A stretch of 64,000 bases of DNA from Candidatus Heimdallarchaeota archaeon (lineage in GTDB: Archaea; Asgardarchaeota; Heimdallarchaeia; Heimdallarchaeales; Heimdallarchaeaceae). A program made the position numbers and the translations under genes. The notes under the pieces are model-generated. The model worked only from the letters and a program-made list of their open reading frames with translations. It did not search any database and was not told the DNA's origin. Positions 1-10,411 of this stretch are shown piece after piece. Positions within the stretch are counted from its first letter, which is position 1. The number at the start of each line of letters is the position of its first letter. The stretch spans positions 29,200-93,199 of the forward strand of contig JAEOSZ010000006.1 in assembly GCA_016840095.1 (NCBI GenBank), given 5' to 3'.

Positions 1-228
1 AGATAATTTGTTACCGCGATATGTTTCGTAAAGAATGTAAAAATATACAACAAATCCAAATAAAATTGCAGAAACAGAATATCTAAAATATCTATTTTTC
101 AGATATGGGAGAGCAGGACCAAATAAATCATTTAACTTAGACTGAAACCAGTTAGGTTCTCTAGAAGGAATTGGTTCTGAATTGGTTGTTCTTAGTTCAG
201 TATTTTCTTGTAATGAATCATTCAACAT
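1..228 (-). CDS. Partial protein with one predicted TM segment (N-terminal 76 aa; runs off the window start)
   Basis: Reverse complement from ATG at 228 reads MLNDSLQENTELRTTNSEPIPSREPNWFQSKLNDLFGPALPYLKNRYFRYSVSAILFGFVVYFYILYETYRGNKLS with no stop; not in the ORF track because it is truncated. Confidence 0.55.
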   Translation of the reverse strand, partial: MLNDSLQENTELRTTNSEPIPSREPNWFQSKLNDLFGPALPYLKNRYFRYSVSAILFGFVVYFYILYETYRGNKLS

Positions 229-379
229 ATTTACCTCATTGATTTTAGTAATCTTCCCAAATCAGAATCAGTTTTACTTTACAATCTTATTGATTAACAA
301 AATATAAACTCTTACAATGTTAAATCTAACGCTTCTTCAAATGCACAGTAATTATTGAAATCGATGAAGTTTGGATTGT

Positions 380-589
380 TCAGTCATCCTCGTAGATTAT
401 ATTATTGTATTTATTATCCACGTTTGGGAATCTAAAATCGGTTGATTGTTTTGATGCATAGTGTTCCCTATAAAAATCTCTTAGTGCAAGTCTTATTGCT
501 TCTGATCTTGAAGCATATCTACCCTGAAGAACCATTTCATCCAGTATTTCAACGAACTCACTCGGTAATCGTATTGAAATCAAATTCAT
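380..589 (-). CDS. Ribbon-helix-helix (CopG/NikR-like) transcriptional regulator
   Basis: Short protein ISIRLPSEFVEILDEMVLQGRYASRSEAIRLALRDF, typical RHH strand-helix-helix. Confidence 0.85.
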   Translation of the reverse strand: MNLISIRLPSEFVEILDEMVLQGRYASRSEAIRLALRDFYREHYASKQSTDFRFPNVDNKYNNIIYEDD

Positions 590-775
590 CTGTTAACCCC
601 TAAACAAATTTTAATCATCATGTTAATGTACGACTGTGCATTTATAGATTTGTAACACTCTTCGTCCTAGATGATTCAGTGGAATATCATCAATGAAACA
701 GGTTATTTAAGGTTTATGTCGGATGTATATCAGAATCAAAAAAACTAGAATATATTTTCCAGTTTCTTTTCAAGT

Positions 776-1393
776 TTATTTTATAGTAACCTGTTTATTG
801 CATTTCTCACAAGTAATGGTCATACCGCTGCTTAGAGGTTCTTTGCTTTTGCTCAAAATGTTTCCACAGTAACAAACATATCCCTGGAACCTAGCTGGAT
901 TGCCAAATACTAAACCATGATCTGGAACATCTTTTGAAACTAAACTTCCTGCACCTATCATTGAATGTTCTCCAACAGTAATTCCACAGATAATGGTTGC
1001 ATTAGCTCCAATTGAAGCACCTTTTTTCACTAGTGTTGGAACCAACTTCCATTCCGGATTTGTTGCTCGAGGTAGATAATCATTCGTAAAACAAACATGG
1101 GGACCAATAAATACATCATCCTCAAGTGTTACACCATGGTATACTGAAACAAAATTTTGAATTTTGACATTATTACCTATTGTAACTTCAAAATCTACAA
1201 AAGCAGATTTTCCAAAAATACAATCCTTCCCAATAGATGCACCTTTTCTAATTTGAACCTGATGCCATATTTTTGTTCCATCACCAATAGTTACATCATC
1301 CTCAATGAAAGCTGTAGGATGAACAAAATAACCTTTATCAGTATTCATAATGTGAAATCCCAATAAACAGATAAAAAGCTTTACTCTCTTCAT
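776..1393 (-). CDS. Hexapeptide-repeat (left-handed beta-helix) acyltransferase, WbbJ/WlbB-like N-acetyltransferase, with C-terminal zinc-ribbon-like tail
   Basis: Repeats VHPTAFIEDDVTIGDGTKIWHQVQIRKGASIGKDCIFGKSAFVD, IGANATIICGITVGEHSMIGAGSLVSKDVP; tail CYCGN...CEKC. Confidence 0.85.
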   Translation of the reverse strand: MKRVKLFICLLGFHIMNTDKGYFVHPTAFIEDDVTIGDGTKIWHQVQIRKGASIGKDCIFGKSAFVDFEVTIGNNVKIQNFVSVYHGVTLEDDVFIGPHVCFTNDYLPRATNPEWKLVPTLVKKGASIGANATIICGITVGEHSMIGAGSLVSKDVPDHGLVFGNPARFQGYVCYCGNILSKSKEPLSSGMTITCEKCNKQVTIK

Positions 1394-1408
1394 TAAGTCA
1401 AAGAAATC

Positions 1409-2182
1409 CTATTGCTTCATACTACAGATACAATTGATATCTCTCTCAACGTCAAAAGTATCAAAACTATTGTATTGCAAATCAGCGTGCAAAATCTTAT
1501 TGGCAAGCAATCTGTTAATGTCTTTAAAAACCAGATATTTTATTGCTTCATTAGCTTCGATTAATCCAAAAAAACCAGCAGTTATTCCCATAATCCCCTC
1601 TTCCCCAGTTGTTGGATATGTTCCTGGGCTAGGTATTTCTTTAAACACACATCGATAACAAGCAGTTTTCTGTGGTAAAACGGTTATCATCTGACCCTCA
1701 AATTGGAATACTCCTCCGATTACAAATGGTATTCCTAGTTTTATACAAGTATCATTAACAAGAAATTTTGTTTCAAAATTATCACTTGATTCAACTATAA
1801 AGTCATAATTTCTAATTATCCCTTCAATATTCTCTCTGTTTAAATGTAGCTCATGCAGTTCTATTTTGATGTCAGAATTTAATTTGGAGAGTTTGATAAG
1901 AGCGGATTCCGTTTTAGCCTTTCCAATATCAGATTCATAATGTAAAATTTGACGGTTCAGATTTGAAAGTTCAACTTTATCTTTATCTAATAAACCTAAA
2001 TTTCCAACACCTGCTGTAGCTAAGTAATATGCTACACTTGAACCCAAACCACCTAAACCAATAATTAAAACTTTACTTGACTTCAACACTTTTTGTCCTT
2101 CAACACCTATATCAGAGATTATAATTTGACGATTGTATTTTGATAATTCTTCTTTACTAAGCATTTTATAGTCACCTAACAA
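1409..2182 (-). CDS. ThiF/MoeB/HesA-family E1-like adenylyltransferase
   Basis: YNRQIIISDIGVEGQKVLKSSKVLIIGLGGLGSSVAYYLATAGVGNLGLLDKDKVELSNLNRQILH; CYRC Cys pair and C-terminal CIC. Confidence 0.9.
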   Translation of the reverse strand: MLGDYKMLSKEELSKYNRQIIISDIGVEGQKVLKSSKVLIIGLGGLGSSVAYYLATAGVGNLGLLDKDKVELSNLNRQILHYESDIGKAKTESALIKLSKLNSDIKIELHELHLNRENIEGIIRNYDFIVESSDNFETKFLVNDTCIKLGIPFVIGGVFQFEGQMITVLPQKTACYRCVFKEIPSPGTYPTTGEEGIMGITAGFFGLIEANEAIKYLVFKDINRLLANKILHADLQYNSFDTFDVERDINCICSMKQ

Positions 2183-2235
2183 TGAGAATCGAATTCAATA
2201 AATCTTTCTTATTAATGAGAAAAACTTGAACATTA

Positions 2236-2649
2236 CTAAATGCTTGCCACATATTCTTTCTCTATTAGTCTTCGAAACTTTTCTATTTTTCCATGAAGTG
2301 TTTTTGCTTCCTTTTCTATAATGTTTGGAAGCCTTCCGAAACCTAGTGCTTTTTCATAGCATTTTGAGAAATAATTAAGCTGAAATACAAGTTGTACAAT
2401 TCGGGCATATTGAAAGACTTGGTCTGGATCAGTCACTAGAGCTACCTTTAGAGAGATCTCATTTTGTTCTTCAGGACTCAAATCAATGTTTAGACCTTCA
2501 CGATTACACTGGTCAAACAACTTATTGAGCATGATGCGCCCTTTTTTCAATACTTGAGCAAGATCTTGAGCAACTTCAGAAAGTCCAGGGACTTCTTTTC
2601 CTATTGTTTCCGCGCTCTCGGTTATACTTTCAAGATGCATTGTTCCCAC
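2236..2649 (-). CDS. Hypothetical all-helical protein
   Basis: Intact 137-aa ORF in a colinear minus-strand set; no family recognised. Confidence 0.55.
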   Translation of the reverse strand: MGTMHLESITESAETIGKEVPGLSEVAQDLAQVLKKGRIMLNKLFDQCNREGLNIDLSPEEQNEISLKVALVTDPDQVFQYARIVQLVFQLNYFSKCYEKALGFGRLPNIIEKEAKTLHGKIEKFRRLIEKEYVASI

Positions 2650-2736
2650 TTGAGTTTGATATTATAAAAATTGTTACGCTTCTTATAAGTTTTTTCAGAA
2701 TTTCAAGAATAAAAATAAAGAAAAAGAGTTAGAGAT

Positions 2737-4830
2737 TTAAGGCTCTAAAAGCATTCTTAAGCTAATTAGATGACTATCGATTTCATTCTTCATTTTTTCG
2801 ATTGTTTGTGTTCTTTCTCTAACTAGTTTCATATATGATTCTTTTGTCATGCTTTTTTTGACTCTATATTCTTGACGAAGCATACGAAGATTTCTTCTTT
2901 CTTCGTAAAGTTTTCTCTCAGCTATCTCAATCTTCTGGACATGTTCTTTATATCTTCCACCTAGAATTACTAGAGATTCCTTTGTCTTTTTCAGCACTTC
3001 TTCTTCAGCTCTTTGACGTGCTTCTAGTTTAGCAATCAAATCCTTTCCTTCTTTTGCTTTCAATTTCTTTGCAGCTACTTTGGATCTAGTTTCACGTAAT
3101 CGTTCACGTAAAGAGAGTACTTCTTCATATTGTTTAACAAACTCCTCAATCTCATCTATTGGAATGAATTCCCTATCGTCTTCATCAATAACTAAATCCT
3201 TTGCTTTCTTTGTTGACCATCGAATTCCAAGATATATTGCAAAAATTGCTCCTACAATAATTACTTGTAAGAAATAAGTAATCAATATGTTTAATCTTGA
3301 ATATCTAAAGTTAATTATTACTGGTGCATTGTCATTTCCTGAGAAGTTAGTGAATTTGAAACTCATAATTCGTTTGAAACCAAGTGAGGTGAATTTGAAT
3401 TTCTTATCGTAACTGATATACATGTCTTGATATGGATCAGGATTGTTGTACTGTATATCTCCATAAACTGCTCCCTTTGGAAGAACAACATCTACATTGA
3501 GCTCATCAACGGTCCAATTCACAATGGAACATGGCGCAAATTGGAATTTGTAATCAATTGTTCCTGGTTCCTTAGTAGTGAATGTGCCCAAAGAAGATTT
3601 GTAAACAATTGTAAAGTCAAATGTGTCTCCATGGAACAATGGAGTTCTTGGAAAGATAACCAGTGCGTCATGTCCCGGATAAATGCTAGGACGTTGATTA
3701 TAATATCCTGGTTTGAATATGTTATCCTCTCTTTGATAAATCTGATTCAATGAACCGATTTCATCGTATAAATCAATAACTGTTGAGTTAACTGGCATAA
3801 TTATTGGAATTGCATTTAATGCATATAACTTGATAGTTATCTCATTGTAATCATCTGGTTTTTCAGGACCAAGAAAAACGATTGATTGAGTTTCTGTTAT
3901 CCTAACCAAGCCAAAGGGATCAATCTCAATTTTTCTATAAACATTTGTTGATTTAAACAATACTGTGTTAGCAGGATTTTCAATATCTCCTCCAGTACTG
4001 ACTGATGATAAAAAGACATTTAGCATTAAATCATCATCATACGATTGACTATAATTAAATGGGTTTCTAGTCACATTATCCCACTTTAACAAACCAGTTT
4101 CAGCATCATTAATTAGGGTGATTCCTTCTGTAGCATTGTTAGGTGTTATTACATGATCCACATCATCCAGAAACATATCTCCTCCTTGTTTTTCTACCCA
4201 AACCAAACCATCGACAATTGGAATGTTGTTTATTAGTGGATAGAACAATTCCTGATATGTGAGTACCTGTTCATTATTTACTAATTCATAAGTATAAGGA
4301 TAAGCAAATTCAGTATAGACATTAATGAAATACTGATCTCCTGTACTAATACTAGTCAGATCTAAATTGAAGGGAACTCTGAAAGTAGTGTAATTTATGT
4401 GTGTTTGATAGGTATAGTCCCTCATAGCTGTGCCATTTCCTATGCCTTCATAAGAAGCATTTGAAACACGGAAGCTTGTGAATGTTATATTGTCCGTATT
4501 AATATTAGGGAGAGTATAGTTGAAATAAGTAAGACTAGTATTATCATAAATATTCACTTCGATAGAATCTATTAATCCCAAAGTACCATATGTTTGCATC
4601 TCAACAGTTCTATTAACAACTGCAGTTGCATTGAACCCATAGGTAAAATTATTAGCTGAGTTTAAGTAAACTCTTTCACTAATTGGAGTAATGGGATCGC
4701 TTAGAATGTTTGGTTCAGTTGCTGTATTTCCTTCTGAATACCCTTGAACTAAACCTGACATTGTTATTATTGACATCGAAATTACAATTAGTACGGTCAA
4801 AGTAAAAATCTTACTTTTTATTTTCTTCAT
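2737..4830 (-). CDS. Ribophorin-I-like type I membrane protein (putative oligosaccharyltransferase-associated) with C-terminal cytoplasmic coiled coil
   Basis: Signal peptide, NxS/T-rich ectodomain, motifs FGLVRITETQSIVFLGPE, VIDLYDEIGSLNQ, VDELNVDVVLPKGAVYGDIQYNNPD, TM YFLQVIIVGAIFAIYLGI, then about 170-aa coiled coil ending KKSMTKESYMKLVRERTQTIEKMKNEIDSHL; order and motifs resemble eukaryotic ribophorin I (recalled sequence). Confidence 0.72.
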   Translation of the reverse strand: MKKIKSKIFTLTVLIVISMSIITMSGLVQGYSEGNTATEPNILSDPITPISERVYLNSANNFTYGFNATAVVNRTVEMQTYGTLGLIDSIEVNIYDNTSLTYFNYTLPNINTDNITFTSFRVSNASYEGIGNGTAMRDYTYQTHINYTTFRVPFNLDLTSISTGDQYFINVYTEFAYPYTYELVNNEQVLTYQELFYPLINNIPIVDGLVWVEKQGGDMFLDDVDHVITPNNATEGITLINDAETGLLKWDNVTRNPFNYSQSYDDDLMLNVFLSSVSTGGDIENPANTVLFKSTNVYRKIEIDPFGLVRITETQSIVFLGPEKPDDYNEITIKLYALNAIPIIMPVNSTVIDLYDEIGSLNQIYQREDNIFKPGYYNQRPSIYPGHDALVIFPRTPLFHGDTFDFTIVYKSSLGTFTTKEPGTIDYKFQFAPCSIVNWTVDELNVDVVLPKGAVYGDIQYNNPDPYQDMYISYDKKFKFTSLGFKRIMSFKFTNFSGNDNAPVIINFRYSRLNILITYFLQVIIVGAIFAIYLGIRWSTKKAKDLVIDEDDREFIPIDEIEEFVKQYEEVLSLRERLRETRSKVAAKKLKAKEGKDLIAKLEARQRAEEEVLKKTKESLVILGGRYKEHVQKIEIAERKLYEERRNLRMLRQEYRVKKSMTKESYMKLVRERTQTIEKMKNEIDSHLISLRMLLEP

Positions 4831-5046
4831 TATGGAAACCTCGTGTTTCTAATCTTTGTGCCAATGAGGAAGAACGATTTTAAATATTTTGGCCGTTTAT
4901 ACTTTTTAAATTTTTGAGAATAACTATTAAATCAACTATCTTACTTCAAATATTCGAAATTTGTCAATTTTAGCTTAGTAATAAAGAAATTTGATAAATT
5001 TCAAAACATTCGGAATATTTTTGTATTTTTAGTACATCAATATACT

Positions 5047-5862
5047 GTGTATTCCCTAAAAATATCTCCTGAAAAACTTGCAAGTATGATCGATCACACA
5101 AATCTTAAACCATTTGCAACTAAAAACGATATTCGAAAACTATGTGAAGAAGCATTAGAATTTAATTTTGCAGCTGTTTGTGTTAATTCAGAGCATATAT
5201 CATTTTGTACAGAGATTTTGAAAAAATCTGAAGTTGACATTGCAGCTGTAGTTGGATTTCCTTTGGGTGCTACTACGTCAAAAACAAAAGAGGTAGAGAC
5301 TAGAGAGGCAGTTGGCTTTGGAGCTAATGAAATAGACATGGTTATGGACATTGGGAGCTTTAGAGAAGGTAATTATTTTGAAGTAGGTAAAGACATTGGA
5401 AAGGTAGTTCAAGCTGCAGATGGTGCAATTGTCAAAGTGATTTTAGAAACTGGATTTCTAACAGATGAACAGATCACCAAAGCAAGTGAAATCTCAAAGA
5501 ATTCAGGTGCCCATTATGTAAAAACCTCAACAGGTTTTGGTCCAATGGGAGCCTTTATCGATCATATAATCCTGATGAGGCAAGCTGTTGGTAAAGATTT
5601 AGGCGTTAAGGCAGCTGGAGGAATTAAAACTGCTAGAACAGCTGTAAGATTGATTAATGCGAGCGCAGATAGATTAGGAGCTAGTGCAGGAGTATCGATT
5701 GTAAATCAATTAAGGAAGATAATTGATGAAGGAGGGTGGTTCTACTCAAGCGAAGACAAACCTGAAGACATATACTCTTGGGGAGCAGCAGATTCTAAAA
5801 AACAACCTAAGGATGTATATAACTTTTATATTAAAAAGAAACAAGAATTTATGAAGAGATAG
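5047..5862 (+). CDS. deoC: Deoxyribose-phosphate aldolase
   Basis: MIDHTNLKPFAT, FAAVCVNSEHI, VVGFPLGATTSKTKEVE, KVILETGFLTD, YVKTSTGFGPMGA, GVKAAGGIKT. Confidence 0.95.
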   Translation: MYSLKISPEKLASMIDHTNLKPFATKNDIRKLCEEALEFNFAAVCVNSEHISFCTEILKKSEVDIAAVVGFPLGATTSKTKEVETREAVGFGANEIDMVMDIGSFREGNYFEVGKDIGKVVQAADGAIVKVILETGFLTDEQITKASEISKNSGAHYVKTSTGFGPMGAFIDHIILMRQAVGKDLGVKAAGGIKTARTAVRLINASADRLGASAGVSIVNQLRKIIDEGGWFYSSEDKPEDIYSWGAADSKKQPKDVYNFYIKKKQEFMKR

Positions 5863-5879
5863 CTAAAGAGAGTAGAAAG

Positions 5880-8534
5880 ATGAAGCGTTTTGATGATAGA
5901 AAGCTTAAGCCTAAACTTACTCCAATGATGCAACAGTGGCAAGACATTAAGAAAGAGTATTCAGAGTACATAATATTCTTCAGGGCTGGAGATTTCTATG
6001 AAACTTTTAATGAAGATGCAAAAATTGCTTCAAAGGTTCTCAATATCACGCTTACTGCACGAACACTAGGTGAAAAGAAGTTCCCTCTAGCAGGAGTACC
6101 TTATCATGCAGTAGATGCTTACATTGCCAAAATGGTAGAAAATGGGTATAAGGTGGCAATGGTTGAACAATTGGAAGATCCACAGACAGCAAAGAAAGTT
6201 GTGAAAAGAGGAGTTGTTCAATTAATCTCTAGGGGGACAATTACATTACCTGAATCTTTAGCAAAGGGGCACAACAATTATCTAGTTGCAATTTACAAAG
6301 AAGGAGATTTAATAGGATTATCAGCTCTAGATTTATCTACTGGTGAATTTTTAGTATCAGATTTTGAAGGAGCAAAAGCAAAGAATTTACTGGAAGTTGA
6401 ATTGAACCGACTTAATCCTTCAGAAATTATTGTAACAAAAGATTTCTGGGAGAAATTAAATATCTATTATAATCAATATAAGTGTTCTATCACCTATAAG
6501 GATGATTATTTCTTCGATATTGAACAGAGTCTTCAAGAACTTAAAAGACTGTTTGATGTTCTAAGCTTAGACGGTTATGGTGTAAATGAATTCGTGCCCT
6601 CTATTGGAGCAGCAGGAGCTACTCTCAGATATATTAAAGAAACACAGATGAGGGAAAGTTTTCCTAATATCACAAAAATAAGTCAAATTATAAGTAAGGA
6701 ACACATGGTCCTCGATTTTAATTCAATTAGGAATCTTGAGTTAATAGAAAATCTGAGAGATAGAACTGAATATGGGACCTTGAAACAGGTTCTAGATAAT
6801 TGTAAATCTTCTGGTGGTTCAAGGCTTTTAACTTCATGGTTATTACGTCCAAGTCTTAATCATACAACCATTCAAAGTAGAATTGATGCAACTGAAGAAT
6901 TATTTACTGATTCATTATCAAGAGAAGAATTGAGAAATATTCTTGGTAAAATGAATGATATCGAACGTCTAATTGGTAGAATATGTCTTGGTAGAAATAA
7001 ACCACGAGATTTAATCGCTCTAAGAAATTCATTAGAACTTCTACCAGACATAAAATCGGTTCTGTCAAAATTCAAAACAGCTCTCATAAAAGACATCCAA
7101 AAGAAAATTGATCCATTACCGGAAGTTGTGAAAATAATAGCAACAGGAATCGAGGATGAAGTTCCTGTAAGTATCAAAGATGGAAATGTCATTAGAGAAG
7201 GGTATAATGAGGAATTAGATGAATTAAGAAAAATACAAAGAAGTGGAAAATCATTTCTTACATCATTAGAAGCAAGAGAAAAAGTACGAACTGGAATTAA
7301 GAATTTAAAAGTTCGATACAATAAAGTATTTGGATATTATATCGAAATCCCGAAAGCTTCTGCAAGCAGTGCCCCTCAGGAATATGAGAGAAAACAAACT
7401 CTTGTTAATGCTGAGAGATTTATTACTCCTGAACTTAAAGAATATGAAGAAAAGATTCTAAATGCTGAAGAAAAAATACTTGTTTTGGAAGAAAAATTAT
7501 TTGATCAAATTTCTGAAGAAGTTGCCCAATTTGCTGTAGCTATTCAATTAGATGCAAATTATTGTGCTATGATAGATGTTATCGGGACTTTTGCACAAAA
7601 CGCTGCATATTATGATTATTCAAAGCCAAATATTACCAAGGAGAGCATTATTGAAATTGAGAATGGAAGGCATCCTGTTGTTGAAAGATTATTAGAACAA
7701 TCATCTTTTATTCCAAATGATACTTTGTTAAAGGATGATTCAGAGAGAATTTTGATTATTACTGGTCCAAATATGGGTGGTAAAAGTACACTATTACGAC
7801 AAGTTGCTCTTATAGTTTTGATGGCTCAAATTGGAAGTTTTGTCCCAGCTAGTTCAGCAACAATAGGCTTAACTGATAGAATTTTCACAAGAATAGGAGC
7901 CCATGATGTTTTGGTAGAAAATCGTTCAACATTCATGGTTGAAATGTATGAATGTGCAAACATCCTAAATAATGCAACAGAAAAGAGTTTAGTCATTCTA
8001 GATGAGGTTGGCAGAGGAACATCAACTTATGATGGGGTAGCTATTGCATGGTCAATAACAGAGTATCTTCATGATCACATAGGTAAAAAAGGTCCTAGAA
8101 CCCTTTTTGCTACTCATTATCATGAACTAATAGAATTAGAAGAAAGAATGTCTAGAATCAAAAACTATCATGTTTCAATAAAGAATGTAAATGGAGACAT
8201 TCATTTCCTATACAAAGTGGAAGAAGGAGGTATCAGTGAGAGCTTTGGTATTCACGTAGCATCATTAGCTGGATTACCAAAGGATGTTATAACGAATGCA
8301 AATGATCGCTTATCTTTACTTCATGAACAAGAACTTGAAAAAAGTATAACAAAAGAAACTGATTCTGCAAAAGCAAAAGCCCCAACTAAACGAGTTTCCA
8401 CAAAGCATTCAGCATTCGAAGACATTATAGAAGAAGTTTCCAAATTAGAAATAGATGAAACTACCCCAGTAGAAGCTTTCAAAATCTTAAGTGACCTGGT
8501 TGAAAAAAGTAAAAAATCTTTGAAAACCAAATAA
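5880..8534 (+). CDS. mutS: DNA mismatch repair protein MutS (MutS1 type)
   Basis: N-terminal mismatch-recognition GDFYETF, Walker A TGPNMGGKSTLLRQ, LVILDEVGRGTSTYDGVAIAW, ATHYHEL. Confidence 0.97.
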   Translation: MKRFDDRKLKPKLTPMMQQWQDIKKEYSEYIIFFRAGDFYETFNEDAKIASKVLNITLTARTLGEKKFPLAGVPYHAVDAYIAKMVENGYKVAMVEQLEDPQTAKKVVKRGVVQLISRGTITLPESLAKGHNNYLVAIYKEGDLIGLSALDLSTGEFLVSDFEGAKAKNLLEVELNRLNPSEIIVTKDFWEKLNIYYNQYKCSITYKDDYFFDIEQSLQELKRLFDVLSLDGYGVNEFVPSIGAAGATLRYIKETQMRESFPNITKISQIISKEHMVLDFNSIRNLELIENLRDRTEYGTLKQVLDNCKSSGGSRLLTSWLLRPSLNHTTIQSRIDATEELFTDSLSREELRNILGKMNDIERLIGRICLGRNKPRDLIALRNSLELLPDIKSVLSKFKTALIKDIQKKIDPLPEVVKIIATGIEDEVPVSIKDGNVIREGYNEELDELRKIQRSGKSFLTSLEAREKVRTGIKNLKVRYNKVFGYYIEIPKASASSAPQEYERKQTLVNAERFITPELKEYEEKILNAEEKILVLEEKLFDQISEEVAQFAVAIQLDANYCAMIDVIGTFAQNAAYYDYSKPNITKESIIEIENGRHPVVERLLEQSSFIPNDTLLKDDSERILIITGPNMGGKSTLLRQVALIVLMAQIGSFVPASSATIGLTDRIFTRIGAHDVLVENRSTFMVEMYECANILNNATEKSLVILDEVGRGTSTYDGVAIAWSITEYLHDHIGKKGPRTLFATHYHELIELEERMSRIKNYHVSIKNVNGDIHFLYKVEEGGISESFGIHVASLAGLPKDVITNANDRLSLLHEQELEKSITKETDSAKAKAPTKRVSTKHSAFEDIIEEVSKLEIDETTPVEAFKILSDLVEKSKKSLKTK

Positions 8535-8545
8535 CAAAAATTTAT

Positions 8546-10396
8546 TTGGGTTCAATTAAACCAATGAATATCTGTGATTTTATGACTAATCAAATAATAA
8601 AACTAGACAAGCTCACAATAAACAAAATAGCTGCAGGAGAAGTTATTGAACGTCCTGCATCTGTTGTTAAAGAACTTGTAGAGAATTCAATTGACGCTCA
8701 AAGTAGTAAAATTACAATTAATATTCAAGAGGGAGGAAAAAAACTTGCTGAAGTCATCGATGATGGAAGGGGGATGGTGCCTGATGATGCCAAGTTATCA
8801 ATTAACAGGTATACTACGAGCAAAATAAATAATGCAGATGATCTATTTTCAATTAACAGTTTGGGTTTTCGTGGAGAAGCACTAGCAAGTATTGTTAGCG
8901 TTGCTCAAGTTGAGATAATCACTAGAACAGAAGAATCAGAATTAGGAACTCACCTTATAATTGAAGGTGGAGAAGTAATTTCAGATAAACAGACATCTGC
9001 TCCAAAAGGAACTCGAATTAGTGTAAAAAATCTCTTCTACAATGTTCCAGTTAGAAGGAAGTTTCTGAAAACAATCTCAACAGAAATCAACCATATCACA
9101 GAATATGTTACTAGATTGGCACTTGCCTACCCAAGTATCTCCTTTACACTTACTCATAACGGTAAAAATATTCTTACGGCTCCTAAGGGTGATTTAATAT
9201 CGCAGATTACAGCTATTTTTGGAGAAAAAATAGCAAAAGCTTGTTTACCAATAAACAAAAAAGAAAATGAATATGCTGTTACAGGTTTTATCACTAAACC
9301 AGAATTTTCTAGAAAATCTAAAGATTATATGTATATTTTTGTTAACAGGAGAGCAATAACTAACAAAATTATATCTGATGCTATCTTACGTGGATATGGA
9401 ACATCAATTCCTCAAACTAGATTTCCAATAATTTTCCTCTATTTTGACCTACCAGCAGATGAAGTCGATGTCAATGTACATCCAACAAAAAAGGAGATTA
9501 GGTTCAGCGATGAATCTAAAGTATATGCTTTGATAGAATCTGCATCCAAAGAAACCTTGGAAAAGAGTGGTTTAAAAATCTTCGAAACAGTTATTGAAAC
9601 AAGGCATAAACCAACAACTCTTGCTTCTGTAGAATCAAAGAGATCTGGGTTTTTAAAAAGAGAAACATCAACCTCCCTAAGTTCAATGGACAAACCTGGT
9701 TTTATAATTACTAGAAGTAAAGAACAAAGAATAGATAAATTTCTACCTTCAAAAGATACAGCAGTAGAAACCAAAATTGAAAGTGTCAGTGCAAAGAAGA
9801 GTATTAGAGTATTAGGAATTATCAAAGATACTTATATTATTGCGGAAACTCAAGAAGGGTTATTTCTGTGTGATCAACATGCTGCTCACGAAAAAATTAA
9901 TTACGAAAAATATGTAAGGCAAATTAAAAAGAATAAGGTTTCCGTTCAGCAATTACTTGCACCTGTTTCGATTGGTCTTAAACCTTCAGAATTTGAAATG
10001 ATAGAGAGCATAAAAGAGAACCTCAAATCTTTTGGTTTTGACATAGAAATCTTTGGTAAAAATGAGATATTAATTAGATCTATTCCATCTATTATGGGAG
10101 TGTCAATAGAATTTGATACTGCAAAGGATATCATTGATATTTTCAAGGATAATGTTTCAGAAATAAAAGAAAAAATGGAACTAGAAGATTTAGAAGTTAT
10201 AAGGGACATCATTTCACTTTTTGCATGCAGAAGATCAATAAAAGCTGGAGATAAAATCACTTTAGAAAGAGCCGAATTAATTCTGAAAGAATTATTGGGA
10301 TTGGAGGAACCATTTACTTGTCCTCACGGAAGACCCACCATTATTATTCTAAATGAAGAATACATAGAAGAGCTTTTTAAAAGAGATTATAGATAG
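8546..10396 (+). CDS. mutL: DNA mismatch repair protein MutL with C-terminal endonuclease motif
   Basis: IAAGEVIERPASVVKELVENSIDA, GFRGEALASI; C-terminus DQHAAHEKINYE, ACRRSIKAGD, CPHGRPTII. Likely start is an internal Met such as the one beginning MTNQIIKLDKLTINKIAAGEV. Confidence 0.96.
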   Translation: MGSIKPMNICDFMTNQIIKLDKLTINKIAAGEVIERPASVVKELVENSIDAQSSKITINIQEGGKKLAEVIDDGRGMVPDDAKLSINRYTTSKINNADDLFSINSLGFRGEALASIVSVAQVEIITRTEESELGTHLIIEGGEVISDKQTSAPKGTRISVKNLFYNVPVRRKFLKTISTEINHITEYVTRLALAYPSISFTLTHNGKNILTAPKGDLISQITAIFGEKIAKACLPINKKENEYAVTGFITKPEFSRKSKDYMYIFVNRRAITNKIISDAILRGYGTSIPQTRFPIIFLYFDLPADEVDVNVHPTKKEIRFSDESKVYALIESASKETLEKSGLKIFETVIETRHKPTTLASVESKRSGFLKRETSTSLSSMDKPGFIITRSKEQRIDKFLPSKDTAVETKIESVSAKKSIRVLGIIKDTYIIAETQEGLFLCDQHAAHEKINYEKYVRQIKKNKVSVQQLLAPVSIGLKPSEFEMIESIKENLKSFGFDIEIFGKNEILIRSIPSIMGVSIEFDTAKDIIDIFKDNVSEIKEKMELEDLEVIRDIISLFACRRSIKAGDKITLERAELILKELLGLEEPFTCPHGRPTIIILNEEYIEELFKRDYR

Positions 10397-10411
10397 GAGA
10401 AGTGGCAGATA

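Noticed and set aside
1157-1658. Plus-strand ORFs opposite the acyltransferase and ThiF genes
   Set aside because: Antisense to well-supported CDSs and without recognisable domains.
6872-7321. 149-aa minus-strand ORF inside mutS
   Set aside because: Antisense shadow of a clearly coding frame; Ser/Leu/Ile-rich composition typical of reverse-frame ORFs; no motif.
9439-10260. Two antisense ORFs (128 and 104 aa) inside mutL
   Set aside because: Overlap conserved MutL C-terminal endonuclease motifs on the other strand; no independent evidence of coding.
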